A stretch of 39,575 nucleotides of DNA from an uncultured Collinsella sp. (GCA_900543505.1 UQSB01000017.1:1-39575), one strand, 5' to 3'. Shown: positions 10,420 through 19,964, counted from the stretch's first letter. Program-made: numbers and translations. Notes: generated from the sequence alone by a model not told the origin.

Positions 10420-12573
10420 TTACTGAACTATGCTGGCGAACTCGAGGTATTGCATGCGCTGCAGCTTGTCGATCGTCGAGGCGTAGGGGCTGTCTTCCGA
10501 TTCCAAGTCGTAGCGCAGCCCGTCGGCACCGAGATAGCCGGCGACATTGATGGTGGGCACATCTGACCTTGTCGCAAGCAGGGCCTTTTGGTAATTGGTG
10601 AGCGGGGCGCCGATCTTATTAAGGGTAATGGCTGCAATCTCGTTTGCCCCGACGGTGTCGTAGACGTTGAGCTCGGTATTGCCGGCGATCTCATAGTTAG
10701 CCCAGACGAGATATGTCGACTGATAGATACGGAAAGCGTGGCTTGCCGTATCTTCCTGAGGGTACAGCTCGTCGTTGAGAGTCGTTGCGGCGCTCGGCTG
10801 ATGGTCGCCAAAAAAGACAAGAACAACCGGTCTGCCGATGTTGCGGAGCTCGTTGATAAAGTACTCGAGGTCCCGGTCGGATGCGTTGATGCAGGTGAGA
10901 TAGGTGTTGAGCGCGCTGTTGGCGCCTTCGCTGGCTCCCTCGACCCAATAGTTTGTCAGCTCTTCGGCGGGAACGGTGCCATAGTCGTAGCCGCCGTGAT
11001 TTTGCATCGTGACGTCAAAGATGAACTGCGGCGCTTCGTCGGTTCTAAGCAGGTCGAGTATCTTGTCGTAGGTGGCGTAGTCGCATACGCCGGCATGGTA
11101 ATAGGGCGCACCTTCGAAATCGCCGATTGAAAGAAAGTCTCCAAAGCCCAGCTGCTGATAGATTTTATCTCGATGGTAGTTGACGGGGTTTTGCGGGTGC
11201 ATAGCGGTAGTGGTATACCCAAGCTCTTTAAGGTCCTTTGCCAGGCTGTTTACGCCATTCATCTGATACAGCTGATAGGGGATCTTGCCTAATCCGACAA
11301 AGGCCGTTGTCGCTCCGGTCAAAAATTCGAATTCGGAGTTCGCCGTTCCGCCACCGGCGACCGAAGCGAGCATGGTGCCGCGAACAAGTGTGTCGGGAAG
11401 CGAGTTGTAGAATGCGGGGCCGGTGTACCCGGCCGCCTGGAGCTGCTCAAAGCACGAAAGGTCGCTAAAACTCTCATTCATGACGGCAACAATCGTCGGC
11501 TTGATTTCATTGAACTGGGCAACGGCCGCCGCGCGCTGCTCGCTCGAGCCATATGTGCTGTCGTAGGCGGCGGCGAGCTCCTGCTCGATGCTCTGCGCCT
11601 CATCGGGCGTATAGTCTTCGGGCTTCTCAATGGGCAACTCGTTGACCATTTCGGTGAACGAAGTGATAAAACCCTGAGACGCATACGTGGTGATGGGCTG
11701 CCAACGGTCAAATCCAAAATCCAGCGCCTGCTCCAAGTCGATGTTGGAAAAGCCTGAGAGCCCCACAACGGTCACTAGCAGAAAAGCACAGAGGTTAGTG
11801 GCGATAGCGGGGAAGACATGGGTGGGCGTACGGAGCTTTCGCGGTCGGATGAGCGAAAGAAGCCCCAGGGAAATCTCCAGCAGGGCGAGAGAGGTTACGA
11901 TTCCGGCGGTAAAGGTAAACTCGTATCCCTCGCTCACTTCCATTGCGGTGCCAAGGGCCAAGATATCGCTTGGCAGGATGGCTTCGCCTTTAAACGTTAT
12001 GACGAAGTGCTCGGCAATGCCAAGGATGCAGCAGACGACGGGCACGAGAGCCATGACGCCTCCATGACGCTGTCCCAGCAAATAAAGGGAGAGCAGAACC
12101 GTCGCGAGCAGCCCGACGGAAAACCCGAATGAGTTGGCGGGAATGCGATAGAACGTTTCGTTGCAGGCAATTTCGAGTGAAACGAACGAGAGCGCTGAAA
12201 CAGCGGCGATGACAAGGATGTCACGGCAAATACAGGCAACCGTTCCCGTCGCAAGGTCGGTTTGGTCGATAAGTCCCGAAACCAAGGGCTCGACAAGAAG
12301 CATGACGGCGGCAGCACCGAGCGCCGAATAAGAAAGGACCCATAGGGAGCTGCCCTCATTTACGAGCAATTGATTCGTAACCCATGCAGCTACCACGCCG
12401 AGCGGGATGAGGAGCGTCGCGCACCAAAAGACGCGGGCAATGGGTGGCTTTTCGTTGCGTTTGATTGAAAAATACACGCGCACGACGACGGCGGCCACGA
12501 TAAGGACGGCGATGAATATGGGCAGATTGGCCATGTCGCTCGAAGTGATTTCAAGGGGGATATCTTCGGTCAT
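10420..12573 (-). CDS. LTA synthase/phosphoglycerol-transferase family membrane sulfatase-like protein
   Basis: Probable extracellular polymer phosphotransferase of the MdoB/LtaS alkaline-phosphatase superfamily. The 717-residue protein has an N-terminal membrane domain with several helices (about residues 10-270), then an extracellular catalytic domain. Likely metal and catalytic residues are seen: Glu in VMNESF, the nucleophilic Thr in GGGTANSEFE, and Asp/His in FFGDHQPS. ATG 12573 is preferred, with AGAGGA upstream; an upstream extension of 25 residues is unlikely. It is divergently oriented from uvrA and lies 145 bases from the next gene. It might make a lipoteichoic-acid-like or glycolipid-linked polymer; the substrate cannot be read from sequence. 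Confidence 0.87.
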   Translation of the reverse strand: MTEDIPLEITSSDMANLPIFIAVLIVAAVVVRVYFSIKRNEKPPIARVFWCATLLIPLGVVAAWVTNQLLVNEGSSLWVLSYSALGAAAVMLLVEPLVSGLIDQTDLATGTVACICRDILVIAAVSALSFVSLEIACNETFYRIPANSFGFSVGLLATVLLSLYLLGQRHGGVMALVPVVCCILGIAEHFVITFKGEAILPSDILALGTAMEVSEGYEFTFTAGIVTSLALLEISLGLLSLIRPRKLRTPTHVFPAIATNLCAFLLVTVVGLSGFSNIDLEQALDFGFDRWQPITTYASQGFITSFTEMVNELPIEKPEDYTPDEAQSIEQELAAAYDSTYGSSEQRAAAVAQFNEIKPTIVAVMNESFSDLSCFEQLQAAGYTGPAFYNSLPDTLVRGTMLASVAGGGTANSEFEFLTGATTAFVGLGKIPYQLYQMNGVNSLAKDLKELGYTTTAMHPQNPVNYHRDKIYQQLGFGDFLSIGDFEGAPYYHAGVCDYATYDKILDLLRTDEAPQFIFDVTMQNHGGYDYGTVPAEELTNYWVEGASEGANSALNTYLTCINASDRDLEYFINELRNIGRPVVLVFFGDHQPSAATTLNDELYPQEDTASHAFRIYQSTYLVWANYEIAGNTELNVYDTVGANEIAAITLNKIGAPLTNYQKALLATRSDVPTINVAGYLGADGLRYDLESEDSPYASTIDKLQRMQYLEFASIVQ

Positions 12574-12691
12574 GGACGTTCCTCTGGTACAACAAATTAA
12601 GTTCAGTATTAGATTACTGTAACCTTTCCACGGCATTTCGAGAAACAAAGCGCCCGATACGCAAAGCTAAAGGTCTGCGAATCTTGTATTA

Positions 12692-12705
12692 CGAACATCT
12701 GTGCG
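12692..12705 (+). promoter_or_regulatory. Candidate LexA (SOS) box upstream of uvrA
   Basis: CGAACATCTGTGCG matches the actinobacterial/Gram-positive SOS consensus CGAACN4GTTCG with one mismatch in the second half. It lies about 60 bases upstream of the uvrA start in the divergent region 12574-12766. A TATGAT -10-like element is at 12733-12738. Based on pattern only. Confidence 0.4.
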
Positions 12706-12766
12706 CGTCGAGTGCGCTAAACTCATCGGCAGTATGATTCGATGCAATAGGAGGCAAGGAGCTTCC

Positions 12767-15646
12767 ATGTCTGATTCTTCTATCGTTATTCGCGGCGCCC
12801 GTGAGCACAACCTCCGTGATATCGATGTTTCCATTCCGCGTGACCAACTCGTGGTCATTACCGGTCTTTCTGGCTCGGGCAAGAGTTCGCTGGCATTTGA
12901 CACTATCTATGCCGAGGGCCAGCGTCGATACGTCGAGAGTCTTTCGAGCTATGCGCGCCAGTTCTTGGGACAGATGGACAAACCCGACTTGGATTCAATC
13001 GACGGCCTTTCGCCGGCGGTGTCGATCGACCAAAAGACGACGTCTAAAAACCCTCGCTCGACGGTTGGCACCGTAACCGAGATTTATGACTATCTGCGCC
13101 TGCTGTTCGCCCGTGTGGGCACCCCGCACTGTCCCGAATGCGGCCGTGTCATTGAGCGCCAGACGACCGACCAGGTTGCCGACAAGGTCTTGACGGCGGG
13201 GGAGGGCCGCCGCGCGTTTGTGCTGGCACCGGTGGTGCGCGGGCGAAAAGGCGAGTACACCAAACTGTTTGAGGATCTTCGCGCCGAGGGCTTTAGCCGC
13301 GTGCGTGTCGACGGTGAAGTGCGCTCGCTCGACGATCAGATCGATCTGGACAAGAAGTTCAAGCACGATATCGAGGTCGTGGTCGACCGCATCGTGATCC
13401 GTGAGAACTCTCTGGGCCGTATCGCCGAGTCTGTTGAGCAGGCGACCGCGCTGGCGCACGGCAATGTGAACGTATACTTGCTGCCCGACCGCGACGCTCC
13501 CGAGGGGACCGAAGGCGAGTTGCTGGAGTATTCGCTGGCGTTAGCGTGCCCGGAGCATGGGCACTCCATCGATGACCTGCAGCCGCGTGATTTCTCGTTC
13601 AACGCGCCCTATGGCGCGTGCCCAGAGTGCGATGGCCTGGGCTTTAAGAAGACGGTCGATGCCGAGGCCCTAATCGAAGACCCCTCGAAGTCGATCGCCG
13701 ACGGGGTCTTTGGCAGCCTGTTTGGCAACTCTAACTACTATCCGCAGATTTTCGCTGCGGTCTGCAAACACTTTAAGGTGAGCGTCGATACGCCGTGGGA
13801 GGATCTGCCTCCGCGGGTGCGTCGCGCGTTTTTAGACGGCATGGGCGACCAGAAGATTTCGGTCGACTATCAAAAGCTCGATGGGCGCCGCAGCCAGTGG
13901 GACACCAAGTTCTCGGGCGTGCGCAATATCCTGTACGAGCGCTATACCGAGACGACGAATGAGAACACCAAGGCGCGCTTGGAGAAGTACATCCGCGAGG
14001 AGCCGTGCTCGAGCTGCCACGGCGCTCGTTTGCGCCCCGAGATGCTCGCTGTTACCGTAGGCGGTAAGTCCATTTACGAGGTCTGTTGCCTATCGTGCCG
14101 CGAGTCGCTCGAGTTTTTTGAGGGCTTGGAACTCACCGAGCGCCAACAGTTTATCGGCGGGCGCATCGTCAAGGAAATCCTGGAGCGCTTGCGTTTTCTG
14201 GTCGATGTCGGACTCGACTATCTGACCCTCGATCGTGCCTCGGCGACGCTTTCCGGAGGCGAGGCCCAGCGCATTCGCCTGGCAACGCAGATCGGCGCCG
14301 GCCTCATGGGTGTCCTGTACATTTTGGACGAGCCATCGATTGGCCTCCATCAGCGTGATAACGAGCGCCTGATCAAGACGCTTGAGCGCCTACGCGATAT
14401 CGGCAATACCGTCATCGTCGTCGAGCATGATGAGGATACGATTCGTGCTGCCGACTATGTGATCGACATGGGCCCCGGTGCGGGCGTGAACGGCGGACAC
14501 GTGGTCGCCGCGGGAACGCCTGCCGATATCATGGCGTGCCCCGATTCGATGACGGGTGCCTACCTGACCGGCAAGCGAATGATTCGGGTTCCCGATGAAC
14601 GCCGCAAGCCCGGTCGCGGCTGCCTTAAGATCACGGGCGCCCGCGCCAACAACCTCAAAAACGTTACCGCCAAGATCGAGTTTGGTACGCTTACGGTCGT
14701 TACCGGCGTGTCGGGATCGGGTAAGAGCTCCCTGGTTACCGACACCATCGCACCTGCCCTTACGAATGCCATTCACCGTTCGACGCGCCCTGTGGGTCCG
14801 TACAAAAAGCTCGAGGGTATCGAGTGCATCGATAAGGTGATCGACATTGACCAGTCGCCGATCGGCCGTACACCGCGTTCCAATCCCGCTACGTACATTG
14901 GCCTGTGGGATGATCTGCGCGCGCTGTTTGCGAGCACACCGGAGTCGAAGGCACGCGGCTACTCGCCGGGACGTTTCTCCTTCAACGTGAGTGGCGGGCG
15001 CTGTGAGGCGTGCAAGGGCGACGGACAAATTAAGATCGAGATGCACTTCCTTCCCGATATCTATGTCCCCTGTGAGGTCTGCGGCGGCAAACGCTATAAC
15101 CGCGAGACGCTTGAGGTCACCTACCGTGGTAAGACCATCTCGGACGTGCTCGACATGAGCGTCACCGAGGCACTGGCCTTCTTTGGGAATATCCCACAGA
15201 TTAAGCGCAAGCTCCAGACGCTGTACGATGTAGGCTTGGGCTACGTGAGCCTGGGCCAGCCCGCTACGACGCTCTCGGGCGGCGAGGCGCAGCGTGTGAA
15301 GCTCGCCAAGGAGCTTCATCGACGCCAGACGGGCAAGACGTTCTATATTTTGGATGAGCCGACGACCGGCCTTCATTTTGAGGACGTCCGCCAGCTGCTC
15401 GATGTGCTGCAGCGCTTGGTCGATGCGGGCAACACGGTGCTGGTGATTGAACACAACCTTGATGTCATCAAGGTTGCCGACCGCCTGATCGATATGGGCC
15501 CCGAGGGCGGTAACGGCGGCGGAACCGTCGTGGTTTCGGGCACACCGGAGCAGGTTGCGGACTGTCCGCAGAGTTATACGGGCAAGTTTTTGGCGCCGTT
15601 GCTCAGGCGTGACCGGGAGCGTCAGGCTCAACTTGATGCTCAATAA
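12767..15646 (+). CDS. uvrA: Excinuclease ABC subunit A
   Basis: DNA-damage sensor ATPase of nucleotide excision repair. It scans DNA as a dimer and loads UvrB. The 959-residue protein has two ABC modules. Module one has Walker A TGLSGSGKSS near residues 32-41; module two has GVSGSGKSS near 647. Each has an LSGGEAQR signature (SATLSGGEAQRIRL, TTLSGGEAQRVKL) and a DEPSIGLH or DEPTTGLH Walker B. Zinc-binding cysteine pairs appear as CPEC, CSSC and CEAC...CEVC. ATG 12767 follows AAGGAG; a 22-residue extension upstream would overlap the candidate operator. Length agrees with the family (about 940-960). Confidence 0.97.
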   Translation: MSDSSIVIRGAREHNLRDIDVSIPRDQLVVITGLSGSGKSSLAFDTIYAEGQRRYVESLSSYARQFLGQMDKPDLDSIDGLSPAVSIDQKTTSKNPRSTVGTVTEIYDYLRLLFARVGTPHCPECGRVIERQTTDQVADKVLTAGEGRRAFVLAPVVRGRKGEYTKLFEDLRAEGFSRVRVDGEVRSLDDQIDLDKKFKHDIEVVVDRIVIRENSLGRIAESVEQATALAHGNVNVYLLPDRDAPEGTEGELLEYSLALACPEHGHSIDDLQPRDFSFNAPYGACPECDGLGFKKTVDAEALIEDPSKSIADGVFGSLFGNSNYYPQIFAAVCKHFKVSVDTPWEDLPPRVRRAFLDGMGDQKISVDYQKLDGRRSQWDTKFSGVRNILYERYTETTNENTKARLEKYIREEPCSSCHGARLRPEMLAVTVGGKSIYEVCCLSCRESLEFFEGLELTERQQFIGGRIVKEILERLRFLVDVGLDYLTLDRASATLSGGEAQRIRLATQIGAGLMGVLYILDEPSIGLHQRDNERLIKTLERLRDIGNTVIVVEHDEDTIRAADYVIDMGPGAGVNGGHVVAAGTPADIMACPDSMTGAYLTGKRMIRVPDERRKPGRGCLKITGARANNLKNVTAKIEFGTLTVVTGVSGSGKSSLVTDTIAPALTNAIHRSTRPVGPYKKLEGIECIDKVIDIDQSPIGRTPRSNPATYIGLWDDLRALFASTPESKARGYSPGRFSFNVSGGRCEACKGDGQIKIEMHFLPDIYVPCEVCGGKRYNRETLEVTYRGKTISDVLDMSVTEALAFFGNIPQIKRKLQTLYDVGLGYVSLGQPATTLSGGEAQRVKLAKELHRRQTGKTFYILDEPTTGLHFEDVRQLLDVLQRLVDAGNTVLVIEHNLDVIKVADRLIDMGPEGGNGGGTVVVSGTPEQVADCPQSYTGKFLAPLLRRDRERQAQLDAQ

Positions 15647-15666
15647 ATAGGCGATTCAGTTTATGG

Positions 15667-15697
15667 GCGCCATCGACTCCTTGTGATTCGATGGCGC
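15667..15697 (+). terminator. Stem-loop after uvrA
   Basis: Perfect 10-bp arms GCGCCATCGA / TCGATGGCGC flank an 11-base loop. The following sequence, TTGCTGT, is only weakly T-rich, so it may be an imperfect terminator or an mRNA 3'-end stabiliser. Confidence 0.6.
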
Positions 15698-15710
15698 TTG
15701 CTGTGTCGAA

Positions 15711-15741
15711 GTGACGTATGCAGCCGAATTGGACATATACT
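15711..15741 (+). promoter_or_regulatory. Candidate promoter for the ybaK-murJ-uvrC group
   Basis: GTGACG (15711-15716) and TATACT (15736-15741) are 19 bases apart, just after the uvrA stem-loop. The good -10 supports a new transcription unit here. Confidence 0.4.
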
Positions 15742-15778
15742 TAATCCTTGCGTCCGAATGCGAGGGAAAGGATATGCC

Positions 15779-16279
15779 ATGGCAAAGGCTGTAAAGACGC
15801 CAAAAACCAATGCGATGCGCGAGCTGGAAAGCGCCGGCATTTCCTATGTTCTACATACGTACGAAGACGATGGTGATGAGTCGGCGGGCCTGGGGGTCGC
15901 GATTTCGGAGCAGCTTGGCGAGGAGCCCGGACAAGGATTTAAGACCTTGGTCTGCGTGACGCCGTCCAACGACCACGTCGTGTGCTGCATCCCTGTTGCC
16001 GACGAGCTCGATCTAAAGTCCGCCGCGCGTGCCGCGGGGGAGAAGTCCTTGGCCATGATGCATGTGAAGGATTTGCTTGCGGCGACTGGCTACGTTCGCG
16101 GCGGCTGCAGTCCGGTCGGTATGAAAAAACGCTACCGGACGCTCATTGATGAGACATGTGTCCTTTGGGATACCATTTTTATTTCGGGAGGCAAGCGTGG
16201 TTATCAGCTTGAGCTTGCACCCGATGATTTAATTGCATTTTGCGGGGCGACGGTCGCCCCGATTACGAGAGAGGACTGA
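15779..16279 (+). CDS. ybaK: Cys-tRNA(Pro)/Cys-tRNA(Cys) deacylase, YbaK/EbsC family
   Basis: Trans-editing enzyme that hydrolyses Cys wrongly attached to tRNA(Pro), in the cytoplasm. The 166 residues show the YbaK fold order: TNAMRELESAGISY at the N-terminus, FKTLVC (the conserved lysine of the active site) near residue 60, then GYVRGGCSPVGMKKRY (the family GGxSPxG loop) and FISGGKRGYQLELAP toward the end. Length is normal. The ATG at 15779 follows GAAAGGA with suitable spacing; a frame beginning at 15683 would overlap the preceding stem-loop. The stop is 3 bases before murJ, so they are likely co-transcribed. Confidence 0.9.
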   Translation: MAKAVKTPKTNAMRELESAGISYVLHTYEDDGDESAGLGVAISEQLGEEPGQGFKTLVCVTPSNDHVVCCIPVADELDLKSAARAAGEKSLAMMHVKDLLAATGYVRGGCSPVGMKKRYRTLIDETCVLWDTIFISGGKRGYQLELAPDDLIAFCGATVAPITRED

Positions 16280-16282
16280 GCG

Positions 16283-17965
16283 ATGCCGCAGGAAGAATTG
16301 AAGTGCGGAGCTCATTTTGCAAAAGAATCTGCGCCTCAGACACCCTCATCCGAAGCTTCTTCGTCGCGAGACGACACTGACGACATGGGCTCGTCGGACT
16401 ACTCCACGGTTGGTCGTTCCGCCGGGCTTATGACCATCCTGACCATCGTGTCGCGCGTCACCGGGTTTATCCGCACGTGGGCCATGGCGGCCGCCATCGG
16501 CATGTCGCTGCTCTCGTCCTCCTATCAGGTTGCCAACAACCTGCCCAACATGCTCTACGAGCTCGTGATGGGCGGCATGCTCGTTACGGCGTTTTTGCCG
16601 GTGTATATGGGCGTGAGGCGCGAGCAGGGCCGCGAGGCATCGAACGAGTATGTCGGCAACCTGCTCGGTATTCTGCTTCTGCTGCTGGGCGGCATCTCGC
16701 TGCTGGGCACCGTGTTTGCTCCCGGCTTTATTTGGACGCAGTCGTTCCTTTCGGGCGATGGCGGCAGCATGGATACCGCTGCGTTCATGTTCCGCTTCTT
16801 TGCTATCCAAATTCTGTTTTATGGCTTGGGCTCGGTGTTCTCGGGCGTTCTCAACGCACACCGCGACTACTTCTGGTCGACGTTTGCCCCGGTTCTCAAC
16901 AATGTCATCGTCATCGCCAGCTTTATGGGCTTTGCTCCCGTGTCTGCACAATTTGGCGAGCAGGCCGGTATTATCTTGATCGCAGCTGGTACGACCCTCG
17001 GCGTTTTTGTCCAGATGGCCTGCCAGATTCCCGCGCTTGGCAAGCATGGCGTACATCCTCATATCCATATCGACTTTAAGGACCCCGCGCTGCGACAGAC
17101 GATTGCGCTTGGTATCCCGACGCTGCTCGCCACGGTGTGCATGTTTGTCTCGACCTCCATTACCAATGCCGCCGCGCTGGTGGTGCAGCCCGAGACCGGC
17201 CCTTCCGTCATCGCATATGCGCGCCTGTGGTACACATTGCCCTATGCGCTGATCGCCGCCTCGCTTTCGACGGCGCTCTATACCGAACTGTCTCACGATG
17301 CACAGGAGAAGGATTACGACAGCGTCCGCACGGGCATTTCGCGCGGTGTCGCCCAGATGCTCTTTTTCCTGATTCCGTTTGCGCTGTACCTGATCGTCTT
17401 CGCCCGTCCGCTCAACATGATCTACTGCGCCGGCAAGTTCGATGAATCCGGTGTGGCGCTGGTGTCGGAGTTCCTTATCTATCTGGCACTTTCCCTGCCG
17501 CTCTACGGCGTGGTCGTGCTGATGCAGAAGAGCTTCTCGGCCCTGCTCGATATGAAACCTTATAGCCGCTATTGCCTGTACTCCGCTATCGGTCAGGCCG
17601 GTTCGGTGCTGTTGTTTGGCGTGGTGCTGGGCTACGGCATGCCGGCAATTGCGCTTTCGTACGTCGTTGACTACGTGGTTTTGGTCGGATGCTCACTGTG
17701 GTGGCTGCGCCGTCGTCTGCATGGCCTTCAGGTCAAGTCTATCCTGCACGGCGGTTTCTTCGGCCTACTGTTCGGTGGCTTGGGCGCTGCCGCGGGCGCC
17801 GGCGTCATGTGGGCACTCGAGCACTTTTTCGGAGTGCTTGGCAGCTCGATCCTAATTACCCTGGGCTACGTTTGTGTTGCAGGCGTCGTCTCGCTCGCTG
17901 TAACTTTTGGCCTTGCCTTCGTCTTTAAGATGCCCGAGGTCTCGGCGCTGCTTCGTCGCAAGTAG
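16283..17965 (+). CDS. murJ: Lipid II flippase MurJ (MviN)
   Basis: Polytopic MOP-superfamily transporter that flips lipid II across the membrane for peptidoglycan synthesis. The 560-residue protein has a hydrophilic, Ser/Asp-rich N-terminal extension (about residues 1-40). The canonical first helix region follows (LMTILTIVSRVTGFIRTW), then the NNLPNMLYELVMGGML motif and about 14 membrane segments in total. Arg residues of the central cavity are in the expected first-helix motif. ATG 16283 is 3 bases after ybaK and preceded by a GAGAGAGGA purine run. The stop is immediately followed by the uvrC start. Some actinobacterial MurJ proteins carry large cytoplasmic C-terminal extensions; this one does not. 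Confidence 0.93.
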   Translation: MPQEELKCGAHFAKESAPQTPSSEASSSRDDTDDMGSSDYSTVGRSAGLMTILTIVSRVTGFIRTWAMAAAIGMSLLSSSYQVANNLPNMLYELVMGGMLVTAFLPVYMGVRREQGREASNEYVGNLLGILLLLLGGISLLGTVFAPGFIWTQSFLSGDGGSMDTAAFMFRFFAIQILFYGLGSVFSGVLNAHRDYFWSTFAPVLNNVIVIASFMGFAPVSAQFGEQAGIILIAAGTTLGVFVQMACQIPALGKHGVHPHIHIDFKDPALRQTIALGIPTLLATVCMFVSTSITNAAALVVQPETGPSVIAYARLWYTLPYALIAASLSTALYTELSHDAQEKDYDSVRTGISRGVAQMLFFLIPFALYLIVFARPLNMIYCAGKFDESGVALVSEFLIYLALSLPLYGVVVLMQKSFSALLDMKPYSRYCLYSAIGQAGSVLLFGVVLGYGMPAIALSYVVDYVVLVGCSLWWLRRRLHGLQVKSILHGGFFGLLFGGLGAAAGAGVMWALEHFFGVLGSSILITLGYVCVAGVVSLAVTFGLAFVFKMPEVSALLRRK

Positions 17966-19912
17966 GTGCGCGTGGCAGGTCACGACAACATTCCAACGCT
18001 TGCCGAGCAGGTTTCGCGCGTTCCCACGCAACCCGGCTGCTACCTTTGGAAAGATGCCAAGGGCGATGTCATCTATGTGGGCAAGGCAAAAAACTTGCGT
18101 GCCCGTATGCGTCAATACGTGACGCTGCAGGACGAGCGTCAAAAGATCCCGCTCATGATGCAGCTGGTGGCGAGCTTCGACTATATCGTGGTGGAGACCG
18201 AGCACGAGGCACTGGTGCTCGAGCGCAATCTGATTGGCCAGTACCATCCGTACTTTAACGTCGATCTCAAAGACGATAAAAGCTATCCCTTTATCGCCAT
18301 TACCAAGGGCGACCTGTTTCCGGCTATTAAATACACGCGAGAGCGTCATAAACCGGGAACGCGCTATTTTGGCCCCTATACCGATAGCCGTGCGGCACGT
18401 GAGACCATCGATACGCTACGCAAGGTTATTCCTATTTGCTCGGCATCCTGTGCGGAATGGCGCCGCTGCCGCCGCATCGTCGAATCTCATAAGGGCGAAG
18501 AAGACATCGTCAATATGATTTGCGCGCAAAACGGGCGTCCCTGCTTTGACTACCATGTCGGGCGCGGGCCGGGCGCATGCGTCGGCGCGATTTCCCCTGC
18601 CGACTATGCCAAGAACGTCAAGCGTGTCGAACGTTTCTTGTCGGGCCATCGCAAGGATGTCGTCGACGAGCTTACGTCCGAGATGACGGAGGCAGCCGAG
18701 ACGCTCGATTTTGAGCGTGCAGCGCGCGTCAAGCGTCGTCTGGAAGTCATTAGAGGCCTGGACGATCGCCAACAGGTCGTTTTTCCATCAAGCGTCGATA
18801 TCGATGTCATCGGCTTCTATCGCGAAGAGACTATCTCTGCCGCCTGCGTCTTTGTCGTTCGCGAGGGCCGAACGGTTCGAACTTGTGAGTTCATCCTCGA
18901 TAAAGGCCTAGACGTCGACGAGGAAGAGCTTCAATCGGGCTTTCTTAAGCGCTATTACGACGAGACGGCTGATATTCCAGCCGAGATCAATCTCTCTGTC
19001 GAGCTTGAGGATGCCGAAGCGTTGGGGGAGTGGCTTGCGGGCAAGCGCGAGCGCTCTTGCCATCTCCATAGGCCGCAGCGTGGCGAAAAGCACCGCCTGC
19101 TCGATATGGCTTCCAAAAATGCGCGCCATGCCCTCATGCGCTACATGATGCGTACGGGGTATGCTGACGATCGCACCAATCAGGCGCTCCTGGAGCTCGA
19201 AAGTGCGCTGGCGCTGCCTGCGCCGCCGTTGCGCATCGAGTGCTTCGATATCTCGACGCTGCACGGCACCTTTACCGTCGCTTCGATGGTGGTATTTACC
19301 AACGGCCGTGCCGACAAGGGCCAGTATCGTCGCTTTAAAATTCAGGCCGAATTGGACGAGGCGAACGACTTCGTATCGATGTCCGAGGTTCTGGGACGTC
19401 GCTATGCTCCTGAGCGCATGGCGGACGAGCGCTTTGGCTCGCGCCCCGATTTACTCGTTGTCGATGGCGGCAAGCCGCAATTGACCGCTGCAATTAAGCA
19501 ACTTGAGGCGCTCGGCCTCGATATACCAGTTTGTGGCTTGGCAAAGGCCGATGAGGAGGTTTTCGTGCCGTGGGACGAGACTCCCGTCGTGCTGCCGACC
19601 GGGTCTGCCTCGCTCTATCTAATTAAACAGGTGCGCGATGAGTCCCACCGATTTGCTATCACGTTCCATCGTGAATTGCGCGACAAGGCCATGACAGTTT
19701 CGGTACTCGATGACGTTCCTGGCGTGGGGCCCACCAGAAAACGTGCCCTTATGCGCCATTTTGGCTCGATGAAGCGTTTGCGCGCGGCGAGCGAGCAGGA
19801 GATTGCAGAAGTTCGAGGCGTTCCGGCCGATGTCGCCAAAGCGGTCCACGAGGCACTTGTTGCGTGGAATGCCGAGCGCTCCGAGATGGCGGCAAAGCAA
19901 TCCGAAAACTAA
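17966..19912 (+). CDS. uvrC: Excinuclease ABC subunit C
   Basis: Dual-incision nuclease of nucleotide excision repair. The 648-residue protein has an N-terminal GIY-YIG domain (GCYLWKDAKGDVIYVGKAKNLRARM, about 20-45). A UVR motif binds UvrB near 235-270, the RNase-H-like 5'-incision domain shows IECFDISTLHG and LLVVDGGKPQL, and tandem helix-hairpin-helix motifs (VPGVGPTRKRALM, VRGVPADVAKAV) close the protein. A GTG start is assigned at 17966, directly after the murJ stop; another GTG is six bases later and no clear ribosome site is visible, so translation may depend on murJ. The cysteine-rich region at 158-205 is atypical: an insert of about 23 residues, and Gly201 where a Cys is usual. Confidence 0.94.
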   Translation: MRVAGHDNIPTLAEQVSRVPTQPGCYLWKDAKGDVIYVGKAKNLRARMRQYVTLQDERQKIPLMMQLVASFDYIVVETEHEALVLERNLIGQYHPYFNVDLKDDKSYPFIAITKGDLFPAIKYTRERHKPGTRYFGPYTDSRAARETIDTLRKVIPICSASCAEWRRCRRIVESHKGEEDIVNMICAQNGRPCFDYHVGRGPGACVGAISPADYAKNVKRVERFLSGHRKDVVDELTSEMTEAAETLDFERAARVKRRLEVIRGLDDRQQVVFPSSVDIDVIGFYREETISAACVFVVREGRTVRTCEFILDKGLDVDEEELQSGFLKRYYDETADIPAEINLSVELEDAEALGEWLAGKRERSCHLHRPQRGEKHRLLDMASKNARHALMRYMMRTGYADDRTNQALLELESALALPAPPLRIECFDISTLHGTFTVASMVVFTNGRADKGQYRRFKIQAELDEANDFVSMSEVLGRRYAPERMADERFGSRPDLLVVDGGKPQLTAAIKQLEALGLDIPVCGLAKADEEVFVPWDETPVVLPTGSASLYLIKQVRDESHRFAITFHRELRDKAMTVSVLDDVPGVGPTRKRALMRHFGSMKRLRAASEQEIAEVRGVPADVAKAVHEALVAWNAERSEMAAKQSEN

Positions 19913-19933
19913 ACACGCCTCTAAACAACTGAT

Positions 19934-19964
19934 ATACATGATTGCGTGATTTTCAATCATGTAT
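19934..19964 (+). repeat. 11-bp perfect inverted repeat after uvrC
   Basis: ATACATGATTG and CAATCATGTAT flank a 9-base spacer. The AT-rich arms and lack of a downstream T-run make it a poor terminator, so an operator is equally possible. Confidence 0.6.
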
